Source of the DNA: Bradyrhizobium barranii subsp. barranii
GTDB taxonomy: Bacteria > Pseudomonadota > Alphaproteobacteria > Rhizobiales > Xanthobacteraceae
Direction of reading: 5' to 3'
DNA: 64,000 bases
NCBI RefSeq assembly: GCF_017565645.3
Contig: NZ_CP086136.1
Location: forward strand, 8,167,501-8,231,500
Shown here one piece after another: positions 15,910-23,394 of the stretch; within the stretch, counting starts at the first letter, position 1, and every line of letters starts with the position of its first letter. Made by a program: the position numbers and the translations under genes. The notes beneath the pieces were generated by a model, which saw nothing but the letters and a program-made list of their open reading frames with translations, had not been told where the DNA came from and ran no database searches.

Positions 15910-16095
15910 CTAAGTTCCGTCACGGACCTTGCGTTCGAGCATGGCCGTCTCGACCTGATCGGCGAGAACCGTAAGATGGCTGGCCAGCTTCTCGAACAAG
16001 TCCCGCTTGGCTTTGTCAGTAGCAAGATCGCTGATGAGCTTGCACTCGGCCGCGTCGGTCCGCAGCTTTTCCAATTGCGCTTGATAGTCCCGCAT
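15910..16095 (-). CDS. 61-residue helical hypothetical protein
   Basis: MRDYQAQLEKLRTDAAECKL, then ISDLATDKAKRDLFEKLASHLTVL-type helix ending in AMLERKVRDGT. Two amphipathic helices joined near residue 30, no membrane segment. Short proteins with this DYQAQLEKLR start and LFEKLASHL core are common in Bradyrhizobium; function unknown. Confidence 0.72.
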   Translation of the reverse strand: MRDYQAQLEKLRTDAAECKLISDLATDKAKRDLFEKLASHLTVLADQVETAMLERKVRDGT

Positions 16096-16162
16096 AGCAC
16101 GCCCCGCCGCGTACCTCTCCCTCGGCTGAATTTTACCACAGCCTTAGGCGCGCTGTCAGCGC

Positions 16163-16362
16163 TCACTTTGGCGGCTGCAACCCGGGGGACTTGAGCCATT
16201 CGCTTATATGCGAGCCGGTCTCAGCCTGTCTGGCTCTGCGGATAAGGGTTTCGCGCTCAGGACCGCGCGGGAGCTTCTTCGCTTGCTCGCTCAGGCGTTC
16301 GGCTTCTGCGGCAAGGCGCTCTTCGAGGGATTGGTTTGCTTGAACCGGCGACGGTGCTTCAT
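16163..16362 (-). pseudogene. Family A small protein, frameshifted copy
   Basis: ATG 16362 starts MKHRRRFKQTNPS in the family A register. The remainder (LEERLAAEAERLSEQAKKLP, then GPERETLIRRARQAETGSHI and SEWLKSPGLQPPK) is in another frame, one base having been lost near codon 12. An ATG further upstream (16378) restores an open frame but removes the RRRFKQ start. Confidence 0.7.
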
Positions 16363-16603
16363 GATTGGCCTCGTGCATACGGGTCCTAACCGTAGGGTTT
16401 GCAAGCACAATTTAGCCTGTTCCGCGCTGGGCGGCATTAACATGCTTGAAAAGCTAGTTTGGCCGCGACGGTTCGGAGCTCGGCGAGCTCTCCGCCCATC
16501 TGGTGGTCTAGGCCGAGGTTGGACGGAGAGCCGCGCGCCGGAGCCCCGTCGCATGACATGCTAGGAACGTGCCATGACAGCTGAATGAAGCTGCTGGCGC
16601 GAC

Positions 16604-16769
16604 TCAGTGGATGTTGAACTTAAGAGGACGGCGAAGCTCTACAGCGCGCTCAGCCTGATCCTTCTTGCAGAACTGGTTTTCGGCCTGCTCGAACCTGGCT
16701 AGTTCTTTCTGCGCGCGCCTCTAGGAGGCGATTGCGCCGAGCTGCATCGCGCTGTGCGTTTTCCGTCAT
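16604..16769 (-). pseudogene. Frameshifted small hypothetical gene
   Basis: MTENAQRDAARRNRLLEA is read from ATG 16769; after a frame change it continues QKELARFEQAENQFCKKDQA, then ERAVELRRPLKFNIH and stop. The two halves together form a convincing ~52-residue helical protein; as it stands it is broken by one frameshift. Confidence 0.45.
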
Positions 16770-16932
16770 TGGCCGGATTCCTCAAACTACAAACGGCACC
16801 ATCCCCAGATAGGCCGGACCACGGCAAAGGTTCGGTGGAAACTGCGAATTTCTGACGGCGGCGCGAGCACGGAAAAAAGCCACTGTGATTACGCCACTTG
16901 GCCCGGAAACAGGCCAATGCGAGCCACAAGAC

Positions 16933-16962
16933 AAGGGCCGCTGCCTTGGTACAGCGGCCCTT
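16933..16962. terminator. Hairpin, probable terminator
   Basis: Stem AAGGGCCGCTG/CAGCGGCCCTT with loop CCTTGGTA, followed on the plus strand by CTTCC. The stem is the same 11-mer as the csbD hairpin at 13772-13801. No gene clearly ends at it. Confidence 0.45.
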
Positions 16963-17195
16963 CTTCCGGGTTTCAAAATTTACGAAATGAAATCTGCCAG
17001 CCTCCCCGGTTTTGCCAAGTTTTCCCGAATACCTCTGTTCCGTCAATAACATTTGTGAGGCGCGCCGGAGGAAACGGCTGCGGATAGCGGGGCAGAAGGC
17101 GCACGCACCGGGACTTGCCCGACGCGCCACTACCGAAGTTTCCCGGCAGCTGGTCGGCACCTTGTTTCGGGAAGTGACCGGCTCAAAGGAACCGC

Positions 17196-17330
17196 AACGG
17201 TGGCGAATATTTGAGTGGTCGCCGGCTCCCGGCAGAGCTGGCGGAGCGGCCCCGGTCTACCGCCTTGAACCCCTGCAGCCGGGGCCGTTTTCTTCGCCTG
17301 TGTGTTGTATCGGAGTACCCTAGACGTCCC
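17196..17330 (+). repeat. Intergenic repeat with terminator core, copy 1
   Basis: Contains GGTGGCGAATATTTGAG, a GCAGAGCTGGCGGAGCGG block, then a hairpin CGGCCCCGG...CCGGGGCCG and TGTATCGGAGTA. A similar block lies at 22970-23085, and its first part also at 22707-22750. The shared TTGCCAAGTTTTCCCGA motif precedes copies 1 (17015) and 2 (22850). Confidence 0.6.
17247..17291 (+). terminator. Rho-independent terminator within the intergenic repeat
   Basis: CGGCCCCGG stem pairing with CCGGGGCCG across a 23-base loop, followed by TTTTCTTC. Confidence 0.55.
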
Positions 17331-17361
17331 GCCTCAGGTCTCTAGCCCGGTGGAGGCCGCC

Positions 17362-17448
17362 GTGAACGAGCGAATGTTCATCGTGCTAATTATCCTGCTG
17401 GGCATGATTGCACCGGCATTGATGGTCCTCGCACTGCTCTATCGCTGA
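17362..17448 (+). CDS. 28-residue single-span membrane peptide
   Basis: GTG start with GGTGGAGG eight bases upstream; reads MNERMFIVLIILLGMIAPAL, then MVLALLYR. One transmembrane helix. The RBS quality and composition support translation. Confidence 0.48.
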   Translation: MNERMFIVLIILLGMIAPALMVLALLYR

Positions 17449-17807
17449 CGCGGCCGCGACGGGAGGCCTGGGACAGGAGCCGGGACGCCGGGGCCGCGAG
17501 CGCGCGGCTTGTCACGCGCACTGGCAGCACCCTCTGCTTTCGGTGCGTCCGCGCGCTCTCAAATGATACCTTGCCACATTAAATTTTTGGGGTAGCCCGC
17601 CCAACACGTCTTCAATAGGAACGCTGGCGTTCGACAGCATTTGAATCACGCTTCGCGCCGGTCCAATTCGTCCCGGAGCGCTTTGCACATCGTGACTGCG
17701 CGGCTCCAGCATGCTCGCGACCCTACCGCTGGAGCCGCCTTTTTTGGCGCGGTGAGGGTCACAATCTTCGTTCGCTTTAGGCAGATCGCGACCTGACCGG
17801 GGCCCAT

Positions 17808-18086
17808 ATGAATAATCCAAACAACAACCCCAATTGCGACAGCGACAAGTGCCGCTACTCCGCGGGAGAGGTCCGGAGCTACCCCAACAGCCATACTCCG
17901 CTGACCCTGTGCAGAACGTGCCGGGCTCACGAGAGTGCGCGTAGGAGATACAATACTGGCCGTCTGCAGGTGCAGGAAGAGAGCAGTGAAATGCCTGCAA
18001 CATCGCCAAAGACGGAGCGATCCTTGTGCCAGCCGATGCCGGCGCCGGGCGCGTACTCGGTCACGAGGACCTGCTGGAAGTTGTGA
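17808..18086 (+). CDS. Cys-rich (zinc-ribbon-like) protein, probably truncated
   Basis: Starts MNNPNNNPNCDSDKCRYSAG, then a second Cys pair (LCRTCRAHESARRRY). The CxxxxC...CxxC arrangement and the NPNCD start resemble a small Cys4 family frequent in rhizobia. After about residue 50 the sequence is antisense to the alkB remnant and looks non-native, so the gene may have been cut at the junction with that remnant. Confidence 0.42.
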   Translation: MNNPNNNPNCDSDKCRYSAGEVRSYPNSHTPLTLCRTCRAHESARRRYNTGRLQVQEESSEMPATSPKTERSLCQPMPAPGAYSVTRTCWKL

Positions 18087-18377
18087 GACGCAAGGGCCGG
18101 CCAAAGCTTCGGCACGGGTGCGGAGCGCCGTCAGGAATTCCGGCATGTCGTCGGTTCTTGTGAGGCCGCCGCCGTTGACATCATAGCGCCGACCAAAAGA
18201 AATGGTGCGGCTTTTGCCGGTGAAGCCGCGGAATTCAAATTCTCTGAACGGGAGCTTCTCAATATCAGCCAGAAGCGCACGCTCTTCATCAGCAGAGAGA
18301 AACTCCGGCTGATACTTCATACCTTCCGGCAGGAAAACGCCTCCGAAGAGATCGAGGGTTGCGTTACTTTCGGGCAC
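17927..18377 (-). pseudogene. alkB: AlkB-like 2OG-Fe(II) dioxygenase, frameshifted and truncated
   Basis: N-terminus in one frame: LPEGMKYQPEFLSADEERAL, then FREFEFRGFTGKSRTISFGR. The next part (NFQQVLVTEYAPGAGIGWHK, then DRSVFGDVAGISLLSS), with the HxD iron ligands in GWHKD, is in another frame. After LLSSCTC the domain is lost, including the distal His and the RxxxxxR 2OG-binding site. It cannot give an active DNA repair dioxygenase. Confidence 0.75.
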
Positions 18378-18519
18378 TCGATTCTTTCCGTCCCTTGGAG
18401 TTGACGGGCTTGCGGTCGCCCCCGGTCACGCTGCCCCGCTTTCGCTTTTTTGTTCGCCGTCTTGCGGCGATCCTGAGAAAGCGAACGGCTCACATCATCG
18501 CCTTCCTTGATACGGCCTC

Positions 18520-18831
18520 GCATCGCGGCGAACATACTCGCCGTGGACAGGAAGCGATCTTCACGAGCAGCTGCGCGCGGCTCATGTTGATGCGATCATC
18601 GTCACCGGCGGCGAGACCGATGTCTGCGTGCTGGCCACCGTGCTCGGCGCCGTCGACTGGGGATACCGCGTCATTCTTGTCACTGACGCACTGTGCAGTT
18701 CGGCTGACGAAACGCATGATTCCATGATGAACATCTACATGAACCGCTTCGGGCAGCAGGTGGAATGCCTAACGACCGAAACGCTTCTCGGCAGCTGGCC
18801 GGGCAGCGCCAGGGCAAGGCTTGTAAAATGA
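18520..18831 (+). pseudogene. Isochorismatase-family hydrolase, C-terminal fragment
   Basis: Readable from about YSPWTGSDLHEQLRAAHVDA to the stop at 18829-18831. It contains IIVTGGETDVCVLATVLGAV with the catalytic cysteine of the family (DVCV) and LVTDALCSSADETHDSMM. The N-terminal half with the catalytic Asp and Lys is missing and no start codon is present. The upstream boundary is within unrelated sequence. Confidence 0.7.
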
Positions 18832-19378
18832 GTAAATCCTACCTCGTGCAGATTCTCCTGCCGAAAGAGCAGGAGACGGAGAGCCGGTTTCGCAACGCTG
18901 GTTCGAGGAATTCCTGGAAGAAATGACCGGAAAATTCGGCGGCGCGACCAGCTTTGTCCGGGCGCCCGGCCAGGGCCTATGGCGCAGCGGCCACGAGACC
19001 GAGCGGGACAATATCGCGGTCATCGAAGTCATGGCGGCAAAGCTCGCACCCGAGTTCTGGCGCACCCTGCGCGAGCGGCTGGAACGTGAGCTTTCGCTGG
19101 TTTCGGAGAGATGCGTCTGGAATCCGGCCGCCGTGTCGATTATCGCAGCCGCCATGGTGGCGGCGAACTGGAACGCGCGCATCACCGTGTGCGGGTTCGC
19201 TCTCTTCATCGCAGCATCCATCGCATGGATCGCCAACGGGATATTTGAGCCGAAGAACTGGCTCATCATCCAGAACGCCGTTCTTCTTGTGATCAACCTG
19301 CTGGGCGTATGGCGCTGGCTGCCGCGCGCCGGCAAGGAAGCTGCCGCGTCTCGGCCTGCGGATCGCGCGGCCCGGTAA
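18828..19378 (+). pseudogene. Chimeric frame: nitrogen-fixation-island-style small gene joined to a membrane protein tail
   Basis: ATG 18828 (overlapping the previous stop as ATGA) starts MSKSYLVQILLPKEQ; one frameshift later it reads EEFLEEMTGKFGGATSFVRA, then PGQGLWRSGHETERDNIAVI, a conserved hypothetical protein. At about 19090 (ERELSLVSERCV) it switches to a polytopic membrane protein end: MVAANWNARITVCGFALFIA, WIANGIFEPKNW and LLVINLLGVWRWLPRAGKEA. Two unrelated genes have been fused; neither is complete. The first half's family is recalled only generally. Confidence 0.6.
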
Positions 19379-19382
19379 AGGT

Positions 19383-19607
19383 TCAGGCCTGCTTCCTGTC
19401 TGAAATGGCCCGGCGTGCGAGCGCAGCCTCCCCCGCCTCGGTCAGAGCGCCGATCGACGTCTGCCCTTTCCTCGCGCAGGCGACTATGCTGTCGGCAATC
19501 AAGGATCTTAATTCGTGATCAGCCCCGTCCGGTCTGGCGTCGCAGATCCGCTCAAGCGCGGCTTCCATGTTGGCGAGTGTACGGCGATCGAAGCTTTCAA
19601 GGATCAT
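19383..19607 (-). CDS. Family B small helical protein, copy 2
   Basis: 74 residues, MILESFDRRTLANMEAALER, then a helical body (DHELRSLIADSIVACARKG) and TSIGALTEAGEAALARR. It matches the family B protein at 11152-11361 in start, helix phasing and alanine-rich end. Unlike that copy it is not preceded by a family A gene. A perfect EcfG-type promoter lies 22 bases upstream, giving this uncharacterised family a probable stress-response link. Confidence 0.8.
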   Translation of the reverse strand: MILESFDRRTLANMEAALERICDARPDGADHELRSLIADSIVACARKGQTSIGALTEAGEAALARRAISDRKQA

Positions 19608-19629
19608 GGCGCTTCTCCTATCCCGGCTG

Positions 19630-19654
19630 AACGAACTCCAAAGCCGGAAGTTCC
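19630..19654 (-). promoter_or_regulatory. EcfG-type promoter for family B copy 2
   Basis: Minus strand GGAAC-N16-CGTT, perfect match; the -10 ends 22 bases before the ATG at 19607. Confidence 0.7.
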
Positions 19655-19996
19655 AAGTTGGGAACCGACGTTGGAAACAAGCGGCATTCCCGATTATTGG
19701 ACCTGAATGACGCGAAAACTCAGGTTTTTACAGACGTCACAGGGCTTTTTTGATCTCGATCTCCGCGCCGTCGATGGCCGAACCTCACCCAGCTGGCGGT
19801 GGCATCGACAAAATTCGAATTGGTAATTTGCGACCGCAAATAGGGTCTTAGCGTGCCGGCGACGCTTCTCGCTGGTGCCGACGATGTAATCGAGTGACGT
19901 GAGGCATCGGGTGGCTAGCGGTGTTAATTTGCTCAGCTTGCGTTATGCCACTCATCCTAAGCAGACATACAAATTGCGGTTGCATCGCCGTTGGCC
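19655..19996. other. Intergenic stretch, no gene supported
   Basis: A minus-strand frame around 19700-19800 ends KPCDVCKNLSFRVIQVQ with a Cys pair but has no start and no upstream continuation; otherwise nothing is seen. Confidence 0.4.
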
Positions 19997-20278
19997 TTAT
20001 TCTTTGGTATTTGGCTGGCCGGTGGTGGTGTGGTCTTCCACCTTCCCTTCGCTCTTGAGCTTTGCGGCTCTGTCCTCGTTCTTCTTTGCTGACTCTTCCT
20101 TATCGCCTGGAGTAGCGCATTGCGAACCGGCCTTGAGATCGCCCCTCACTTGGGCCTCGTCGGCTGAGTTCTGCTGAGATTTATCCTGCTGGAGCTTGTC
20201 CTCGCATTGCTCGGCCGATGCCGTGGCGGCGACGCAAGAAAAGGTCATTGCGAAAGCGATTGCGATCGATCGATGCAC
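19997..20278 (-). CDS. Small exported Gln/Lys/Glu-rich protein
   Basis: 93 residues: signal peptide [20 protein letters not shown], then [16 protein letters not shown] and a strongly hydrophilic, charged remainder ([20 protein letters not shown]). Two cysteines (EQCED, SQCAT) may pair in the periplasm. The composition resembles hydrophilic desiccation-type proteins. A candidate EcfG-like promoter lies about 60 bases upstream. Confidence 0.72.
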   Translation of the reverse strand: MHRSIAIAFAMTFSCVAATASAEQCEDKLQQDKSQQNSADEAQVRGDLKAGSQCATPGDKEESAKKNEDRAAKLKSEGKVEDHTTTGQPNTKE

Positions 20279-20304
20279 GGCGGGGTTCCCTGATATTGGC
20301 TATT

Positions 20305-20767
20305 TACGCCGCAGCGAACGAGCCCGGCGCGGGTTCATTGAACTTAGTATCCTTCGCAAGGTTCCGGACGCTGTCGGTTGTCCCCACCATCGCAGTCGCG
20401 GGCATGGCGCTCATCCTCGGCATCGACCGGTTCATGAGCGAGGCCCGCGCTGGTCAACGTGATCGGCAATGGCGTGGCGACGATCGTGATCTCGCGGACC
20501 GAGGGCAAACTCGATCTGGCCCGACTGAACGCAATCCTCGAAGGCCGAGCGGCAGGCGCCGACGAGGAGGCAGTTCCGACGGATCTGGTCGACGGCACCC
20601 CGCTGCCCTCTCGCAATCAGGCTTACTCCCGTCCGCCTGCCAAGGCGGCATACCACGCCCCGGTTCTGGCACGCGCATTGAAATCGGCGCGCGCAAACGT
20701 CGACGTCGCGCTGCAGTCGACGGAGCGGCTGCAACTGGAATATGGCAATGCCCTCTGGCTGCGATGA
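20305..20767 (+). pseudogene. dctA: DctA-type C4-dicarboxylate transporter C-terminus with a foreign tail
   Basis: [20 protein letters not shown], then SEARA matches the last membrane hairpin of DctA (family: [15 protein letters not shown]). After a frame change [20 protein letters not shown], then LARLNAIL continues the usual C-terminus. The frame then runs on for ~75 residues ([20 protein letters not shown]...), which are not DctA-like. The N-terminal transport domain is absent. Confidence 0.65.
20341..20365 (-). promoter_or_regulatory. EcfG-like promoter candidate
   Basis: Minus strand GGAAC-N16-AGTT, one mismatch in the -10 box; about 62 bases upstream of the exported protein at 19997-20278. 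It overlaps the dctA remnant on the other strand. Confidence 0.4.
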
Positions 20768-20786
20768 ACTCCGGTAGAGCAATCGC

Positions 20787-21484
20787 CTAAATGACGATCA
20801 CCTGGCCGCATGGCTCGGACGAATAGATCAGCTCCATCTGCGCCGCCCGGTTGGTGAGGACGGCGCGTTGATTGATGTAAGCCTTGTCGGTGATCTCGCC
20901 GGCCGCCAGCGAGGGCGGTTCGTCAAGGAGCGTGAAGGCGCAGATACGTTCGCTGCTTCCGACACTGGTATTGTAAGTTCGGAGGCATTGTTGGAGAAAA
21001 GCGATCACGCCGGGGTCGCAATTCAGGTTGCCATCGGCGTTGGCGGCGTGCTGCCTGGCCATGACCGGATTCAACCAAGTCAGCACAGCGCAGAATTGAC
21101 GATTTTCGCCGGCAATGACGACGTCCTGCACACCGGGGGTGGCCGCCAGTGCCGCGGCCCGAATATTGCCGACCGCCACCCATGTCCCGTTGGCGAGTTT
21201 GAAGTTTTCGGAAACCCGGCCGGTGAAGCGCAGACCACGGCTCGGGTTGGCAGGATCGACGAACGAGATGGTGTCGCCGACCCGGTAGAACCCCTCTTCA
21301 TCGAAGGCCGCCGACGTCAAATCCGGCCCGCCGAGATAGCCTGGCATCACGTTAGGGCCGCGCACGCGGGCCTCAAAAGTATCGCCGGCGGGGATAAGCT
21401 TCAATTCCACCCCGGGCGCCGGAAGTCCCAACTCACCCGGCGTGTGAGTCGCCCAATGCGTGGTGGCGATGGTGGGCGCCGTTC
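20787..21484 (-). pseudogene. Feruloyl-CoA synthetase-like AMP-binding enzyme, C-terminal part
   Basis: Open from about TAPTIATTHWATHTPGELGL. It carries the adenylation-domain hinge elements: GLPAPGVELKLIPAGD, RGPNVMPGYLGGPDLTSAAF, FYRVGD and FTGRVSENFKLANGTWVAVG (the usual K/R hinge region of acyl/aryl-CoA ligases). The C-terminus YINQRAVLTNRAAQMELIYS is typical of feruloyl-CoA synthetase-like proteins. About 400 N-terminal residues, including the P-loop, are missing. An internal GTG/ATG start exists but would give only the small lid domain. Confidence 0.72.
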
Positions 21485-21703
21485 GGTGGTGCCGTACCCT
21501 GCCGCTTTCGGCGGACTATAGGCATCGTCCATCGCGATGTAACTTATCTTGCGGCCGTTGATGCCGCCCTGATCGTTGATCGACTGCACGTAGGCCGACA
21601 CGCCCTTACCGATCAGGCCGATCGACGATGCGGGACCGCAGAACGGGAATATCCCGCCGATGTTGATTTCGGTGGCGCTCACGCCGGACTCATCGGCCGT
21701 CAA
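21485..21703 (-). pseudogene. Branched-chain amino acid-type ABC binding protein, internal fragment
   Basis: GVSATEINIGGIFPFCGPAS, then SIGLIGKGVSAYVQSINDQG and GINGRKISYIAMDDAYSPPK are the first ~65 mature residues of a LivK-like periplasmic receptor. The signal peptide is missing. At AAGYGTTE the frame runs straight into the GYGTTE motif region of the AMP-ligase fragment, i.e. the two genes are fused at this point. Confidence 0.68.
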
Positions 21704-21713
21704 GGCCGGCTGA

Positions 21714-21972
21714 GGCGCGCTTCTGCCGATAGCTTCTACAAACGGCTGACACCGCAGGAAGCAACACCATCAATCTAACACAACAGTTCCTGGCCGAGAT
21801 GCTGGGCGTGCGGCGCACCTCGGTCACAGAGGTCGCAAGAAGAGTACAGAGCACCGGCGCCATCCACTACGCCCGTGGAGAAATCAGCATCCTCGATCGG
21901 CAGATTCTGGAACGCTTATCTTGCGAATGCCACACGACGCTGGTGGAGCAACCGAAGAGCTTGAGCAGATAG
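21714..21972 (+). pseudogene. Duplicate C-terminal fragment of the Crp/Fnr gene
   Basis: More than 90% identical by eye to 41484-41737, covering the HTH region (TINLTQQFLAEMLGVRRTSV in frame) to the same stop codon, with no cyclic-nucleotide domain or start upstream. Similarity ends exactly at the stop. It is a recent partial duplication of the intact regulator at 40967-41737. Confidence 0.85.
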
Positions 21973-22071
21973 GTCGAAGCAGTCTCTGGTAACAACGCCT
22001 TCCGAGACGGCCTTGCTATGTCTTCTTCCCAACTTTAACGTCTGCCCGGGAAAGAAGTACGAGGCGTTTCG

Positions 22072-22331
22072 GTGAGCAAGGTCCGCGAGTACATCGATTT
22101 TTGGGTTGAGAACAGTTTTCACGCCGCGGAGCAATATTCGACGCCCGGCGCAACGTGCACGATCTCGTGCGCCGCCTCGTCGAGGGGGCAAGCGGTCAAG
22201 GTGTCTCTGAGGAAGCCATGATCAACGAAGTTGGCGACCTAACGAAATACATAAGAGACAAGCTTTCCGCCGCTAACGAGGCAGAAAAAGAGACCGGAGC
22301 AAATGAGTTCGATCTTCGAAAGATCGGATGA
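22072..22331 (+). pseudogene. Small helical gene with one frameshift
   Basis: GTG 22072 starts MSKVREYIDFWVENSFHAAE; after about 22 codons the coding character moves to another frame: FDARRNVHDLVRRLVEGASG, then VSEEAMINEVGDLTKYIRDK and NEFDLRKIG. The joined protein (~86 residues) resembles the DUF768 style of rhizobial proteins, which is only a loose impression. One base change would restore it. Confidence 0.5.
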
Positions 22332-22376
22332 CGCCCGCGTCGCCCGGCCTATTTTGCACCTGCGAGTGACCAGCAA

Positions 22377-22547
22377 TTAGCCGGCGGGTTTTTCTTTGTC
22401 CTCGTGCGGCTCGCCACGGTTTTCGGCGGTTTGTTCCGAATCCCCGGGCTTCTTTCCGGCCATGTTCCCAGGATTGAAATGGTACTTGCCGTCCGGATTC
22501 TCGCCGGGCTGTTTCTCATTTGGATTTTTGGTGTTCTCGTCGGCCAT
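22377..22547 (-). CDS. 56-residue hydrophilic protein
   Basis: MADENTKNPNEKQPGENPDG, then KYHFNPGNMAGKKPGDSEQT and a charged end. No hydrophobic core, many Asn, Gly, Pro and Lys residues: probably intrinsically disordered. ATG 22547 has AAGGAA eight bases upstream; ten additional codons upstream are possible but unlike the family. An EcfG-type promoter stands 32 bases upstream. Confidence 0.72.
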   Translation of the reverse strand: MADENTKNPNEKQPGENPDGKYHFNPGNMAGKKPGDSEQTAENRGEPHEDKEKPAG

Positions 22548-22579
22548 GAGGCTGTTCCTTAGAGGGAGGAACAACATGC

Positions 22580-22605
22580 AACAGGGCGAGCAATCCCTTG
22601 GTTCC
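22580..22605 (-). promoter_or_regulatory. EcfG-type promoter for the hydrophilic protein
   Basis: Minus strand GGAAC-N17-TGTT; the -10 ends 32 bases before ATG 22547. Confidence 0.55.
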
Positions 22606-22706
22606 TACCAATGGCCTAATTCTCGTTCGCGAGCCTATTTCGGTCGGTATCCGACGTTCCGCACGATCGGCGCGGCACGCCCTGTTGGCTAGCATGAGGG
22701 AACACA

Positions 22707-22770
22707 ATGGCGGCGAATATTTGAGCCATCGCTGGCTCGCTGCCACAACCGGCGAGGCCGCAAGATCGGC
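22707..22770 (+). repeat. Partial copy of the intergenic repeat
   Basis: AATGGCGGCGAATATTTGAG, then CCATCGCTGGCTCGCTGCCA matches the first part of the repeats at 17196 and 22970; the terminator core is missing here. Confidence 0.55.
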
Positions 22771-22895
22771 GTGCATCAGGCGCTACCCTGCTCCGTTGAG
22801 TTTGTTGGCCGCGGGGGTTCACTGCCGAGCCAGGAACATCGTTGCATTTGCCAAGTTTTCCCGACGCCCTCGATGCTCGTCGAGGGTAACCTCTA

Positions 22896-22933
22896 GGCCC
22901 CAGCTCATCCCCCATTTGAGCTGGGGCCCTTTT
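22896..22933 (+). terminator. Strong Rho-independent terminator
   Basis: Perfect 12-bp stem GGCCCCAGCTCA/TGAGCTGGGGCC with a 9-base loop and a CTTTT tail. No clear gene ends before it on the plus strand, so it probably survives from a lost transcription unit. Confidence 0.65.
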
Positions 22934-22969
22934 CTTCTAAGACAAGGGACTCAAGGGGAACGACAAGAG

Positions 22970-23085
22970 CAGGCGAAGATTTGAATCGTCGCTGGCTCGC
23001 TGCCAGAGCTGGCGGAGCGGCCCCGGCCTAACCCCCTTGTTTCCCCGGAGCCGGGGCCGTCTCTCGCCCTTGTCGTATCGGAGTA
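22970..23085 (+). repeat. Intergenic repeat with terminator core, copy 2
   Basis: GAAGATTTGAATCGTCGCTGGCTCG, the GCCAGAGCTGGCGGAGCGG block, a GGCCCCGGC...GCCGGGGCC hairpin and GTCGTATCGGAGTA parallel the copy at 17196-17330. Confidence 0.6.
23018..23059 (+). terminator. Terminator-like hairpin within the repeat
   Basis: CGGCCCCGGC pairs with GCCGGGGCCG across a ~22-base loop; the following TCTCTCGCCC is only weakly U-rich. Confidence 0.45.
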
Positions 23086-23089
23086 GCGT

Positions 23090-23290
23090 ATGCGTTCCTC
23101 GCCCTCGATCATGCCGGCCGACTGCCTCGACCGCGACATCTATCTGGTGCTTGAAGACTTCGGCCCGCGCGCCGGTTGCGCCTGGCGTGAGACAGATGGG
23201 GCTGACACCGACGTCGAGATCATCCTGCAAAATCTCCTGTCTGGCCAGTACGCCTACGCGGAACGAGCGCTAAGACGCGCTACCATTTAG
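23090..23290 (+). CDS. Small conserved protein, C-terminally truncated
   Basis: 66 residues; the start MPADCLDRDIYLVLEDFGPR, then a ETD...ILQNLLSGQY segment belongs to a ~100-residue hypothetical family of Bradyrhizobium. In that family the sequence after LLSGQY normally continues with a phenylalanine/tryptophan-containing second half; here it ends YAYAERALRRATI. The same unusual tail reappears as a fragment at 37900-37944. Probably a truncated, possibly non-functional gene. Confidence 0.6.
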   Translation: MRSSPSIMPADCLDRDIYLVLEDFGPRAGCAWRETDGADTDVEIILQNLLSGQYAYAERALRRATI

Positions 23291-23394
23291 CACGAGTATG
23301 CACGCCATGCAGGATCCTAACGCGCGCAAGCGCGGCGGCATCGCCCCATTCGAAATCCGCGTTTGCGTCCATCCTTTGCCGCAGCGGGTACGGC

